Assembly (NCBI RefSeq): GCF_009882985.1
Contig: NZ_WTUZ01000022.1
Span: 1,091,065 to 1,155,064 of the forward strand
Direction of reading: 5' to 3'
Length of the DNA stretch: 64,000 nt
Source: Paenibacillus silvestris
GTDB lineage: Bacteria > Bacillota > Bacilli > Paenibacillales > NBRC-103111
Within the stretch, counting starts at the first letter, position 1. Each line of letters begins with the position of its first letter. The translations under genes were made by a program, and so were the position numbers. Under the pieces are notes generated by a model. It saw only the letters and a list, made by a program, of their open reading frames with translations. It was not told the DNA's origin and made no database searches. Positions 43,016 to 51,560 of the stretch are shown piece by piece.

Positions 43016-43078
43016 AATAGTCTCTGGGAATATTCGTGCAGACTGGTATCATGAAAGTATCAAATGATAGCGCTTCCA
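43016..43078 (+). promoter_or_regulatory. Promoter region of the beta-helix enzyme gene: AATAGTCTCTG box, -10 and cre-like site
   Basis: AATAGTCTCTG (43016-43026), 20 nt, TATCAT (43047-43052), then TGATAGCGCTTCCA (43065-43078), cre-like with two mismatches. Layout as at 39630-39692, with the same 49-nt box-to-cre spacing. Confidence 0.58.
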
Positions 43079-43134
43079 TTATTGGGATTAAAACATCTTA
43101 GTCGGAATCTGCACAGAGAAGAGGTCGGCACTAA

Positions 43135-43150
43135 TACCGCTTAAGCGGTA
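43135..43150. promoter_or_regulatory. Perfect 16-bp palindrome TACCGCTTAAGCGGTA in the 5' leader
   Basis: Perfect self-complementary block about 38 bp before the ATG at 43188. It looks like a dimeric repressor operator (LacI-type palindromes often have a similar centre) or a leader hairpin. No regulator is assigned. Confidence 0.45.
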
Positions 43151-43187
43151 ATGTGTATAGCAATTTACTTATATCCAAGGAGGTTTT

Positions 43188-46100
43188 ATGAAAGTGAGAA
43201 AAAGATCACTAGTTTGGATTATGACTTTGGTAATGTTATTTTCCATGCTGCCATTTTCAGAGTCGGTAGTCTTGGCTGACAGTCCGCCAAGTACAACCAC
43301 GACTGGCAGTACGCCAAGTGCAACGATCTATGTTGCTACAAACGGCAATGATACCACAGGTGACGGAACACAAGCAAAGCCGTATAAAACGCTTGCCAAG
43401 GCAAAAACCGTAGTAAGGACTCTGCCTAAGACCGGCGGTGATATCGTCGTTCAAATTGCGGATGGCTATTATTCGCTTGATGAAACCCTAGTTTTTGACA
43501 AGGATGATTCCGGAAGTGCAAGCAGCACGATTCGCTATGAGGCGGCGCCGGGTGCGAAGCCGGTAATCAGCGCTGGTGAAATGTTGGAAAAAGGCGTTTG
43601 GACAGAAGCTGTTGGCCTTACCCAGACTGGAGGCTTAAAGGCGTATAAAACGACCCTTAACCGGAGCGATAAGCTGCGCGCACTCTATGTAAACGATAAG
43701 GGCGCAACCATGACGAAGAGTTCGGAAATAGCTTCGGCCAACAGAACCGTTACCGGCACCCCCACAGCCAGCTTTACCGCTGCCAATAACCCTTGGGCGT
43801 GGCAGAACGGCACCAACATCCGAGCGGGTATCGTATTCGATGCCAGCGTAGGTCTGACAACGGCAACGAAAAACCCCCAAAACATCGAAGCCGAAAGCAC
43901 GGGCGGCTCCACCGCCAGATGGGCGAGGCCTTTTATCACCTTCGCGTCGATTGAACAGGCGCCGGCAGCCAGCAACAAGCCCGGCGGTGTCATGCTCCGG
44001 TTCCAGATGCCGTATGGGTTCATTTCACAGTCATTGGGTAATAACACGCAATACAATCCTGGTAACAATCAAGTCATCCGCAACGCTTTCGAGTTCTTCA
44101 ACAAACGCGGAAATTTCTATTTCGACCAGGCGGAAAGCACGCTTTATTACATCCCGCTTGCAGGCGAAGATATCAATACTGCCGACGTGGTCATTCCAAA
44201 GCTTGAGACGGTCCTCGACATAAGAGGGATCCCAGTAGGAGATCGGTTGAACCCTGTTGCGGGCTCGGATGATGGACGTGTCAAAAACATAACCTTCAAT
44301 GGGCTGAAGTTTGCCCATACCGACTACAAACTGACTGAACTGACGGGCACATATACACTTAGCGACGGATCCGGTCCGGTAACGACCAGTTCTCGGGGCT
44401 ATGCGTCCGTTCAGGGCTCTATCGTGAACAAAGTTTACTTCCCCAGCAGCATAAACTGGCATGAGACTTTCTACCGAGGGTATGACATACCGCCGGCAGC
44501 GGTAATGATCAACGCGGCGAGGAACATCAAAGTGCTGAACGGCGAGATCGGGCTTACCGGATTTAATGGCATCCATGTAGAAAACGATGCCAAGGATATC
44601 GAAATCTCGGGCAACTATATCGTAGATACGCTCGCTTCCGGCATTGTAATCGGACATCCGCAGCATATCTATGAAAATGATGTGGCGATTACGCATGAAT
44701 CCAGTGTTTCGGTCTCTGGCACGCCAATAAGGAACTGGGCCGGCGTTAATAAGGAAAAATTTATGGCGGGTACGGAAGCCGTGCCGGAGAATATTTATAT
44801 TACAAATAACTTTTTGTACAGGACCTGCTACGGATTTCCGGGCGCTAACGCACTGGCTTCTTTCTACACAACGAATATGCAGGTACTGCACAACTACATT
44901 TATGACACCACTTACGGCGCCATGAGCATCGGTTGGGGTTGGGACGAGTATGATGGGTTCGGCTTTACTGCCCAAGGTACCAACAAGACCTGCGGCCCTT
45001 ACAATGGTACGAGTGAAACGAGCATCGCAAGGTCTCCAGCAATATCTACGACATCCAGAAATAACAAAATAAACTTTAACCGGATAGAGCAAATTTGCAC
45101 GGTAGTTAACGACTCCGGAGCCATTTACTCACTGGGCCGGCAGGGCGATCCGGGTAATTTGCCGGGCGGAGGGACATGGGACACCATCAGCACCGTCTAC
45201 CCTCTGACAAACGACCCCGTCACGAACAAGAATAGTAACTGGAATTCTGACAATTGGACGAATTTCACCGAGATGAACTACAACTTCCTTAACCCGAATC
45301 CAACTGACAAACCTACAGACTCCAACAACTGGATGAACGGGTTCCATCCCGACGAAGGCAGCACGTTCATCAAGATGATAGGCAACGTTGTGCAGGCAAA
45401 GCTCTCCTATGCCGTGGGGCAGAGCCGTCTTATTGAGTTTAACAACTGGAAGCGCAAAAGCGATATGATTATGGTCCAAGGTTACGTAGACGGAGATAAC
45501 AACCAGAATGGCGCCCCCAGGACTACATATGACAATTACAAAAGCACAAGCCGCATTTGGCCACTTAAGGGCAATGAAATCGTCTTGAATTCGGGCCTTA
45601 CCAACGAATACACGAAGATGATCCCAAGGAGCCTCATTGCCGATACCGAGTTTGAGCTGGCTTCCAACGTCATCATGGGTAAAGGTGAAAAGCTGAACCG
45701 CAGGGGTCTGCTAAAAGCTCAAGACACAGTTTGGCTCGCGCCTGCGAACACAACTGTCTTTAATGAAGGCAATACGATGACAAAAGCTGCCGGCGACGTA
45801 AAGTCAATCAACGCTCCGTCTGCCGCAGGAGAATACAAACTATACATCCAATATGGAGACGGCAGAGAAACGGCCACTTCCAAGTATACGGTTTACGTCG
45901 ACGCGAGCGGTTCAGCAACCAATGTGGAAAATGGGAAAAGCTACGAAGTTTCAGCGGTACGGCCGCTTAAACTGACTTTGAGTAATGATTACACCTTTAC
46001 GCTTAACGGCAAGCCTGTGGCAAATGGGTACGAAATCAGCACCGAAGGAAGCTGGACCTTGGTAGGCAGCACTTCGACGCCTGCAATAACTCTCAACTTT

Positions 46101-46259
46101 ACCACTACAGTATCAGTGGCGAATAGGCTGCTCCCGGCGGGAAAGTCAGATTTGCGTACGATTTGGACGACGCCACAAAACAGATATGGATTTCCTCATC
46201 GAGCGACGGAAATTTTATTGAAAGCGACAAAGAAACAATGGCCTCCGGCAACATGGTAG
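43188..46259 (+). CDS. Secreted right-handed beta-helix putative glycosidase (GH141/GH120-like), frame-0 part
   Basis: 1023 aa in this frame. Signal peptide (KRSLVWIMTLVMLFSMLPFSESVVLA), then a beta-helix opening TIYVATNGNDTTGDGTQAKP and repeats such as NIKVLNGEIGLTGFNGIHVENDAKDIEISGNYI. This start and the inserted region resemble GH141 and GH120 enzymes, which act on fucose-, arabinose- or xylose-containing glycans; activity is not proven. The last 38 codons after 46145 look like out-of-frame noise, while the -1 frame continues a sensible protein (46145-48991). The frame change sits on G_GGA_AAG. Either the frameshift is programmed or the gene is broken. AAGGAGG precedes the ATG. Confidence 0.72.
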   Translation: MKVRKRSLVWIMTLVMLFSMLPFSESVVLADSPPSTTTTGSTPSATIYVATNGNDTTGDGTQAKPYKTLAKAKTVVRTLPKTGGDIVVQIADGYYSLDETLVFDKDDSGSASSTIRYEAAPGAKPVISAGEMLEKGVWTEAVGLTQTGGLKAYKTTLNRSDKLRALYVNDKGATMTKSSEIASANRTVTGTPTASFTAANNPWAWQNGTNIRAGIVFDASVGLTTATKNPQNIEAESTGGSTARWARPFITFASIEQAPAASNKPGGVMLRFQMPYGFISQSLGNNTQYNPGNNQVIRNAFEFFNKRGNFYFDQAESTLYYIPLAGEDINTADVVIPKLETVLDIRGIPVGDRLNPVAGSDDGRVKNITFNGLKFAHTDYKLTELTGTYTLSDGSGPVTTSSRGYASVQGSIVNKVYFPSSINWHETFYRGYDIPPAAVMINAARNIKVLNGEIGLTGFNGIHVENDAKDIEISGNYIVDTLASGIVIGHPQHIYENDVAITHESSVSVSGTPIRNWAGVNKEKFMAGTEAVPENIYITNNFLYRTCYGFPGANALASFYTTNMQVLHNYIYDTTYGAMSIGWGWDEYDGFGFTAQGTNKTCGPYNGTSETSIARSPAISTTSRNNKINFNRIEQICTVVNDSGAIYSLGRQGDPGNLPGGGTWDTISTVYPLTNDPVTNKNSNWNSDNWTNFTEMNYNFLNPNPTDKPTDSNNWMNGFHPDEGSTFIKMIGNVVQAKLSYAVGQSRLIEFNNWKRKSDMIMVQGYVDGDNNQNGAPRTTYDNYKSTSRIWPLKGNEIVLNSGLTNEYTKMIPRSLIADTEFELASNVIMGKGEKLNRRGLLKAQDTVWLAPANTTVFNEGNTMTKAAGDVKSINAPSAAGEYKLYIQYGDGRETATSKYTVYVDASGSATNVENGKSYEVSAVRPLKLTLSNDYTFTLNGKPVANGYEISTEGSWTLVGSTSTPAITLNFTTTVSVANRLLPAGKSDLRTIWTTPQNRYGFPHRATEILLKATKKQWPPATW
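46139..46145 (+). other. Candidate -1 frameshift site G_GGA_AAG
   Basis: The heptamer is in the right phase: frame-0 codons are GCG GGA AAG, and slipping back one base gives GGG AAA then GTC AGA TTT GCG, which leads into the downstream open frame. The same heptamer is used by the phage lambda G-GT frameshift (established knowledge). No convincing downstream stem was found by eye. Confidence 0.45.
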
Positions 46260-48991
46260 AAACAACTGCTCCAAAGTTGCCCGGTCCATACATTATTTAT
46301 GTACGGTCGAAAGAAGGTAATGTTCTCAGCCAGTCGCACGCTCGTGTAGTGGTGCGCGATATGACACCTGTTGATATTCCTAGAAATGGGCTTGACTTAT
46401 GGCTCAAGGCTGATGAAGGCGTGGAAAAAGATAGCAGTGGCAACGTGACTGGATGGACAAATATGGGAAGCGTCCCAGCGAAGCTTGTTCCAGCGAACGT
46501 CCCCGGTAGCGGTGGCGATAATCTTGGAACACCAAACGGCAACCCCACGCTAAAGAACGATGGATACGACTATGTAGATTTCGCAGCGATGTCAAGGCCG
46601 CTAAAAGCTGCAGGTTTTAAAAATTATAACGGCAGTACGCAGATGACGATATACACGCTGGTTAAACCAACAACCACAGCCAACAACTCCAGTGACCAAA
46701 GTGGTCTTGTTTATTTCGGATTGAACGAGACTTACCAAACTTGGGCGGCCAACAGCGGTTGGAGCGGTATTAATCTGGGTGTAGGAACAAACAGAGTTAA
46801 CATCCGCTTTGGTAATACGGATGGCAGCGTATCTGGCGGCGGGCAACAAATTGCAACAACAGCCACTAACGGTCTGGCCAGTGTTCGGGCGCAGCTAGAC
46901 GGAACCAATAGAGCCGTTTTTGTTAATAACAATGTCATCGGCACTGGAACCAACGCTAAGGCACTTTTAGGGAACAGCTCGGATCTGGGCGTAGGTTACA
47001 CGATGGCGGCTGCAACCCCCTACCGCTTCCTGGGCGGAGTCTCGCAGATTCTCATCTACAACAGGGTGCTGACAGCTGACGAAATTACGAAAGTAGAAAC
47101 ATATTTTAATAATGTCAAAGCGGGCCGTGGTGGACCTGCGAACCCAATTGTCTCAGCGGTCGACAAAACCCTGCTGACCGCCTTGATTGAGGCCTCCAAT
47201 AACAAGGAAGCTACAATTTATACAAGCAATTCATGGGACGCTTTTGCAAGCGCATTAAATGAGGCCAAAACTGCCGCCTCAAATGGTGAGATCGGGCAGG
47301 CAGTAGTGGACAATGCCTATTACGCGCTGCGTGACGCGATCAAAGCACTTCAACTTTTACCAAGCGGAGTTAGCACGGCTGTATACGGTACGCCTGTTCT
47401 CGGCGGCTCCGAGCTCGACCCGCTCTGGAATACGACCGTCACACTGCCGATCCTTAAGCATCTGACGATGGTGAACGGTCCGACGGACGGCACCGCTAAA
47501 GTGCTATGGGACAATACCAACCTGTATGTTCTAGTACGTGTAAAAGACCCTGTGCTGAACAGCAGCAGCAGCAACGCGCATGAGAAGGACTCGGTTGAAA
47601 TCTTTGTGGATGAGAACAACAGTAAACAAACCACTTACGGCACAGGTATGGGACAATACCGTGTTAACTATCTGAATGAGAAAAGCTTTAATCCAGGAAG
47701 TATCAGTGCGGGTTTTGAGTCTTTTGCCAAAGTCGTGGATGGCGGCTATTACATTGAGACTAAGATCCCCTTTAAAGCTAGTACTCCTGCGGCTAATCGT
47801 GTAATTGGATTTGATTTACAGATCAATGATGCGAAAGCAACTGGTAGCCGTCAAGACATTATCATGTGGAACGACGTGACCGGGCAGTCCTATAATAACG
47901 GTTCACAATGGGGTGTGGTTACACTTTTAGGTGAGCAGAAGCTGACTGTTACCGGAGCTGACGGAGCGACTTCCATCTCGAAGAAAGACGGCACGCTGCA
48001 AATGTTGGCGGAAGTGCCCGTCATATGGTCAGTAACCGCAGAAGACGGTTCGGAGACGAATGCGGCAATCATCAGCGAGACGGGATTGCTGTCAGCCAAA
48101 AAGAACGGCGTCGTGAAAGTAACGGCCAAAGCTTTTGGATCCAGTTTGATCGGCAACGCTCTGATCACAATCAGCGGTCAAGAAGGCGCAGTGCTGACAG
48201 GACCAACGACCGTTGATGGCGGCAACAACTTTGATATTGATTTCAGCTTGGCGGGTTCTGGAAAAGATGTCATCGCGCTAGATACTACGATTAATTATGA
48301 TGCCGATAAGCTGGAATTTGTATCCATGGAATCACTTCAGCAAGATTTCAAACTAGTCGGCGAAGTTAAAACGGATGGCAAGATTAGAACGATCGCGACG
48401 AATATCGGAAATACGAATATGACGAATGGATTGATTAGGCTAAAATTTAAAGCTATTGCGACGGGGAATTCGCAGATCGCTTCCATTCGTGTCAGTCAGT
48501 TAACCGTTGCTAATGGCGCGGGCCAAGAGACAGATTGGGCTGGTGCAACTTACTCTGTCCAAATTAATAATTTGGATAAGTCGGGCTTACTGCGTCTTAT
48601 TGCGGAAGCACAAAGTGCGCACGATGCAGCAACTGAAGGCGTATATCCTGGCCAGTATCCATCAGGCTCGAAAGCAACCCTGCAAGCAGCAATTGATGCC
48701 GCTCAAGTGGTGGCGTCGACTCAGGGAGTAAGCCAATCTGAAATTGAAGCGGCGATCATGAACCTGAATGCAGCTCTGCAAAGCTTTAAAGATTCAAGAA
48801 TTAAAGCAATCCAAGGAGATTACAATAACGACAATAGAGTTAGTATTGGTGACCTTGCAATTATTGCTTCTGCTTATGGTAAAAATGATCAAGATTCAGA
48901 TTGGAATCTGTACAAAGGGTTGGATTTGAATGACGACGGTAAGATTGACATCGTTGATATCTCGATTCTGGCTCGTAAAATTTTGAATTAA
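46145..48991 (+). CDS. C-terminal part of the beta-helix protein: LamG-like, FIVAR, CBM9, Ig-like, cohesin, FIVAR, dockerin
   Basis: About 948 aa, no start or ribosome site of its own (a TTG at 46163 is the first possible start), so it is probably the -1 continuation of 43188. In order: LamG-like (NGLDLWLKADEGVEKDSSGNV), FIVAR (to about 47350), CBM9-like xylan/glucan binding (DPLWNTTVTLPILKHL ... VLWDNTNLYVLVRVKDPVL), an Ig-like BIG2 segment (to about 48180), cohesin (48190-48570), FIVAR (48570-48795) and dockerin (48815-48988) with two calcium loops DYNNDNRVSIGD and DLNDDGKIDIVD. It would bind plant cell wall and attach to other proteins of this set. Confidence 0.75.
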   Translation, partial: VRFAYDLDDATKQIWISSSSDGNFIESDKETMASGNMVETTAPKLPGPYIIYVRSKEGNVLSQSHARVVVRDMTPVDIPRNGLDLWLKADEGVEKDSSGNVTGWTNMGSVPAKLVPANVPGSGGDNLGTPNGNPTLKNDGYDYVDFAAMSRPLKAAGFKNYNGSTQMTIYTLVKPTTTANNSSDQSGLVYFGLNETYQTWAANSGWSGINLGVGTNRVNIRFGNTDGSVSGGGQQIATTATNGLASVRAQLDGTNRAVFVNNNVIGTGTNAKALLGNSSDLGVGYTMAAATPYRFLGGVSQILIYNRVLTADEITKVETYFNNVKAGRGGPANPIVSAVDKTLLTALIEASNNKEATIYTSNSWDAFASALNEAKTAASNGEIGQAVVDNAYYALRDAIKALQLLPSGVSTAVYGTPVLGGSELDPLWNTTVTLPILKHLTMVNGPTDGTAKVLWDNTNLYVLVRVKDPVLNSSSSNAHEKDSVEIFVDENNSKQTTYGTGMGQYRVNYLNEKSFNPGSISAGFESFAKVVDGGYYIETKIPFKASTPAANRVIGFDLQINDAKATGSRQDIIMWNDVTGQSYNNGSQWGVVTLLGEQKLTVTGADGATSISKKDGTLQMLAEVPVIWSVTAEDGSETNAAIISETGLLSAKKNGVVKVTAKAFGSSLIGNALITISGQEGAVLTGPTTVDGGNNFDIDFSLAGSGKDVIALDTTINYDADKLEFVSMESLQQDFKLVGEVKTDGKIRTIATNIGNTNMTNGLIRLKFKAIATGNSQIASIRVSQLTVANGAGQETDWAGATYSVQINNLDKSGLLRLIAEAQSAHDAATEGVYPGQYPSGSKATLQAAIDAAQVVASTQGVSQSEIEAAIMNLNAALQSFKDSRIKAIQGDYNNDNRVSIGDLAIIASAYGKNDQDSDWNLYKGLDLNDDGKIDIVDISILARKILN

Positions 48992-49000
48992 TTCCGTGTA

Positions 49001-49059
49001 AAAATAAAGAAATGGTGGCCTTAGTTGAAGTTAACTCTGAACCGCCATTTCTTTATTTT
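49001..49059 (+). terminator. Terminator after the beta-helix/cohesin gene
   Basis: Perfect 15-bp stem AAAATAAAGAAATGG / CCATTTCTTTATTTT; symmetrical, so it may work on both strands. Confidence 0.85.
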
Positions 49060-49132
49060 GGTCTTTATCATGCAGGCATGAAGTCTGCTTAGATGCCACA
49101 CATGCGAAAGCTTGCTAGCCTCAGCAAGGATG

Positions 49133-49181
49133 AATAATGGCCGAAAACTTCTTACGTGGAAGGATCTCGGCCATTATTTTT
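49133..49181 (+). terminator. Second terminator hairpin
   Basis: AATAATGGCCGA / TCGGCCATTATT, 12 bp, followed by TTTTATA. A small hairpin CTTGCT/AGCAAG (49111-49128) precedes it. Confidence 0.7.
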
Positions 49182-49297
49182 ATACAGCACCAAGTGAATC
49201 ATTAAAGATAATAAAAAATTTTTAAAACATTTTTAAAAAAATAATCCATGTAATTTCCAATTTAATTTTATTATCATTAGGGCAAGGATTCTAAAAG

Positions 49298-49403
49298 TGA
49301 GTGCGCTTACATTATGTCAAAGAATGGTAAGTAAAGTAAAGAGTTGCGCATTGTTTGCTTTTTTTATGGATTTTATAATTAGAACATAATGAAAGCGTTT
49401 TAA
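49298..49403 (+). promoter_or_regulatory. Promoter and cre-like sites of the orphan response regulator gene
   Basis: TTGTTT (49351-49356), 17 nt, TATAAT (49374-49379). TGAAAGCGTTTTAA (49390-49403) downstream matches cre with one mismatch and would block early transcription; a weaker cre-like TGAGTGCGCTTACA lies upstream (49298-49311). The stretch 49185-49290 is very AT-rich, with no other signal seen. Confidence 0.65.
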
Positions 49404-49505
49404 ATTCTGAAAGACCACTCACAGGTGAATGGAATAAGAATAAACACTTCTTCATGCATCTAGTGGGATCACCCTTCTCATTCAAGTGGAAAAAGGTGGG
49501 CCGAA

Positions 49506-51167
49506 ATGAAAAAGGTTATGTTAGTAGACGATGAAATTCTAATCAGGGAAACGATACGGGATTGCATCCAATGGGAGCAAGAGGGCTTTATTTATTGTGG
49601 AGACGCCCCTGACGGGGAAATGGCTCTGAATTTAATCGAGCAGTTACGTCCTGACATCGTCATTACAGATATTATGATGCCCTTTATGAATGGGCTGGAG
49701 TTAAGCGCAATTGTTCGAGAACGGAATCCGGATGTGAAAATCATTATTCTGACGGGACATGAAGATTTTGGTTATGCAAGAGCGGCTTTGCGGATGGGAG
49801 TCCACGATTATTGTCTGAAGCCATTCCGTGCTTCAGATCTTATTCAACTTCTGCGTGGTGCAAGTGAGTTGATCGATAAGGAGCGCGAAATAAAGGCAAG
49901 CATTGATAAATTGAAGCAAAGCGAGCTTGAGAAAATAGAAGTATCGCGTGATAAGTTGCTGAATGATTTGTGCAGTGGTTTTGTTACAACGGTTGAGGCT
50001 ATTCAGCTCGGCGCGACTTTGTCGCTTGATTTGCAAGCGCGGTTTTATGCTGTGGTAATTTCAGATGCTCGTACCTTTGAAGACATGACAATAGTGAACA
50101 CTGGTGCAGCGAGTCAGATAGAAGATAATTTACTCGAGCAATTTCAACAAGCACTTGATCGTAATGAATTGATACAATTTAAGCGAAGCCGCACTGAGAT
50201 TTGTTGGCTAATTAAAGGGGAGACACTAGAACAAATCCAGCATGAGTTAGAAATTTTCAAGGAATTATTACATATAAATAACGAACAGATTCCCACTGCA
50301 TCGATTTCGATTGCTATGGGAATTGGCAGCGTACAGGAACGGCTTATGAATATCCACTTATCTTTCCTTGAAGCTGTTGAAGACATGCACTGGAGGCGAC
50401 TATCTAGTCAAAACCGGATCACGCTATGGGAATCGATCTCAGGGTCCATGGAGCAGTACGTTTTCTTGGACCGTGCATGGTTCGTAAACTTCTTGAAAAT
50501 GGGATCACCTTCACAATTATCTTCATTCATTGAGGAATACGCATCGGCGTTGGCAGCCATTAACTGGACAACTTCGCCAATCGGTTATTACATTTTGAAC
50601 GATTTGACATTGGAAGTATTTCGTTCGGCTAAGGATATGTACCGGCAGTGGGATACACCTGAGGATACGCTTCAGCAGTTACAGCAGATTCTCAAATCGG
50701 TTCGGTCTATAGAGGAAGCGATTCAATATTTGACGAGCCTTACAAATCAGTTCTGGTCATGGCGTTCTCAAACGAATGACAGATATGGCGAAATGCTAAG
50801 GAGTGTTAAGGAGTATATTCATGCTAATTATAACAATGACGCTTTTTCTCTTCAGGATGCAGCAGAGCATGTCATGGTGAGTTCCAGTCATTTAAGTAAA
50901 GTATTCAGTCAGGAAACAGGTCGCACTTTCATTGAGTACTTGACACATTATCGCATACTTAAAGCAATGGAGCTGTTTAAGACGACATCATACAAATCAT
51001 TCGAGATTGCATTTCTCGTCGGTTATAACGATTCTCATTATTTCACAACTCTCTTTAAACGCATAACTGGGATGACGACTAAGGAATTTAAAAAAAGTGG
51101 AAATTTAGATAGCTCCCTCTTGGTCATGGAGCGGAACGATTCTAGCGAACAGATGATTAAGCGATAA
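49506..51167 (+). CDS. Orphan response regulator, receiver plus AraC domain
   Basis: 553 aa. Receiver residues 1-120 with Asp55 (IVITDIMMPFMNG) and CLKPFRASDL; the C-terminal AraC domain has NDAFSLQDAAEHVMVSSSHLSKVFSQE and FEIAFLVGYNDSHYFTTLFKRITG. AAAGGTGG precedes the ATG. No histidine kinase is adjacent, unlike the pair at 36061/37933, so its partner is elsewhere or is that same kinase. It sits between the cohesin-dockerin genes and has its own promoter with cre-like sites, so it probably controls the GH43 and GH127 genes downstream (inference). Confidence 0.92.
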   Translation: MKKVMLVDDEILIRETIRDCIQWEQEGFIYCGDAPDGEMALNLIEQLRPDIVITDIMMPFMNGLELSAIVRERNPDVKIIILTGHEDFGYARAALRMGVHDYCLKPFRASDLIQLLRGASELIDKEREIKASIDKLKQSELEKIEVSRDKLLNDLCSGFVTTVEAIQLGATLSLDLQARFYAVVISDARTFEDMTIVNTGAASQIEDNLLEQFQQALDRNELIQFKRSRTEICWLIKGETLEQIQHELEIFKELLHINNEQIPTASISIAMGIGSVQERLMNIHLSFLEAVEDMHWRRLSSQNRITLWESISGSMEQYVFLDRAWFVNFLKMGSPSQLSSFIEEYASALAAINWTTSPIGYYILNDLTLEVFRSAKDMYRQWDTPEDTLQQLQQILKSVRSIEEAIQYLTSLTNQFWSWRSQTNDRYGEMLRSVKEYIHANYNNDAFSLQDAAEHVMVSSSHLSKVFSQETGRTFIEYLTHYRILKAMELFKTTSYKSFEIAFLVGYNDSHYFTTLFKRITGMTTKEFKKSGNLDSSLLVMERNDSSEQMIKR

Positions 51168-51182
51168 TTATGACGTTTCATT

Positions 51183-51222
51183 AAAGAAAGGACTCTGGTG
51201 AAATTGACCAAGTCCTTTCTTT
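51183..51222 (+). terminator. Rho-independent terminator after the orphan regulator
   Basis: AAAGAAAGGACT / AGTCCTTTCTTT with an inner TGGT/ACCA stem, then a T-rich tail. Confidence 0.88.
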
Positions 51223-51381
51223 ATATTCTTTTTATTCGTCCAATTTCGTTCATGATCAACGGCAAAAGTTTATTTTCATTCGCAAAAAATTTGATTTATA
51301 GCAGAAAAGATGATGGAGTTATAACCTAAAAAATGAACTTTTATAAAAAGAAATTACATCGTGCTTTAATAATCGCACAGT

Positions 51382-51464
51382 TATAATAAAGGAAATATTA
51401 ACCAGGGGAGGCGTTGAAATGTTTCTAACTTAAAGAATGGTCCACAAAATTTAAAGCGCTATCA
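51382..51464 (+). promoter_or_regulatory. Leader of the GH43 gene: -10-like box, strong ribosome site with a 4-codon frame, cre-like site
   Basis: TATAAT (51382-51387) without a clear -35. AGGGGAGG (51404-51411) precedes ATG TTT CTA ACT TAA (51419-51433), a four-codon frame. TTAAAGCGCTATCA (51451-51464) matches cre with one mismatch. The whole 51223-51560 gap is AT-rich and otherwise without recognisable features. Confidence 0.45.
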
Positions 51465-51560
51465 ATTTCTGTTTTTTAAATTATGGGCGTCCAGGTAGAT
51501 CATCCAAAGAGTCAAAAATTAGCTTTCAGATTGTGCCAGAATGGGAGGAAATCCAAATCC

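Noticed and set aside
44031..45092. 353-aa minus-strand open frame inside the beta-helix gene
   Set aside because: Long, but Arg/Val/Ile-rich with no domain, no ribosome site and no promoter; it results from codon bias on the coding strand.
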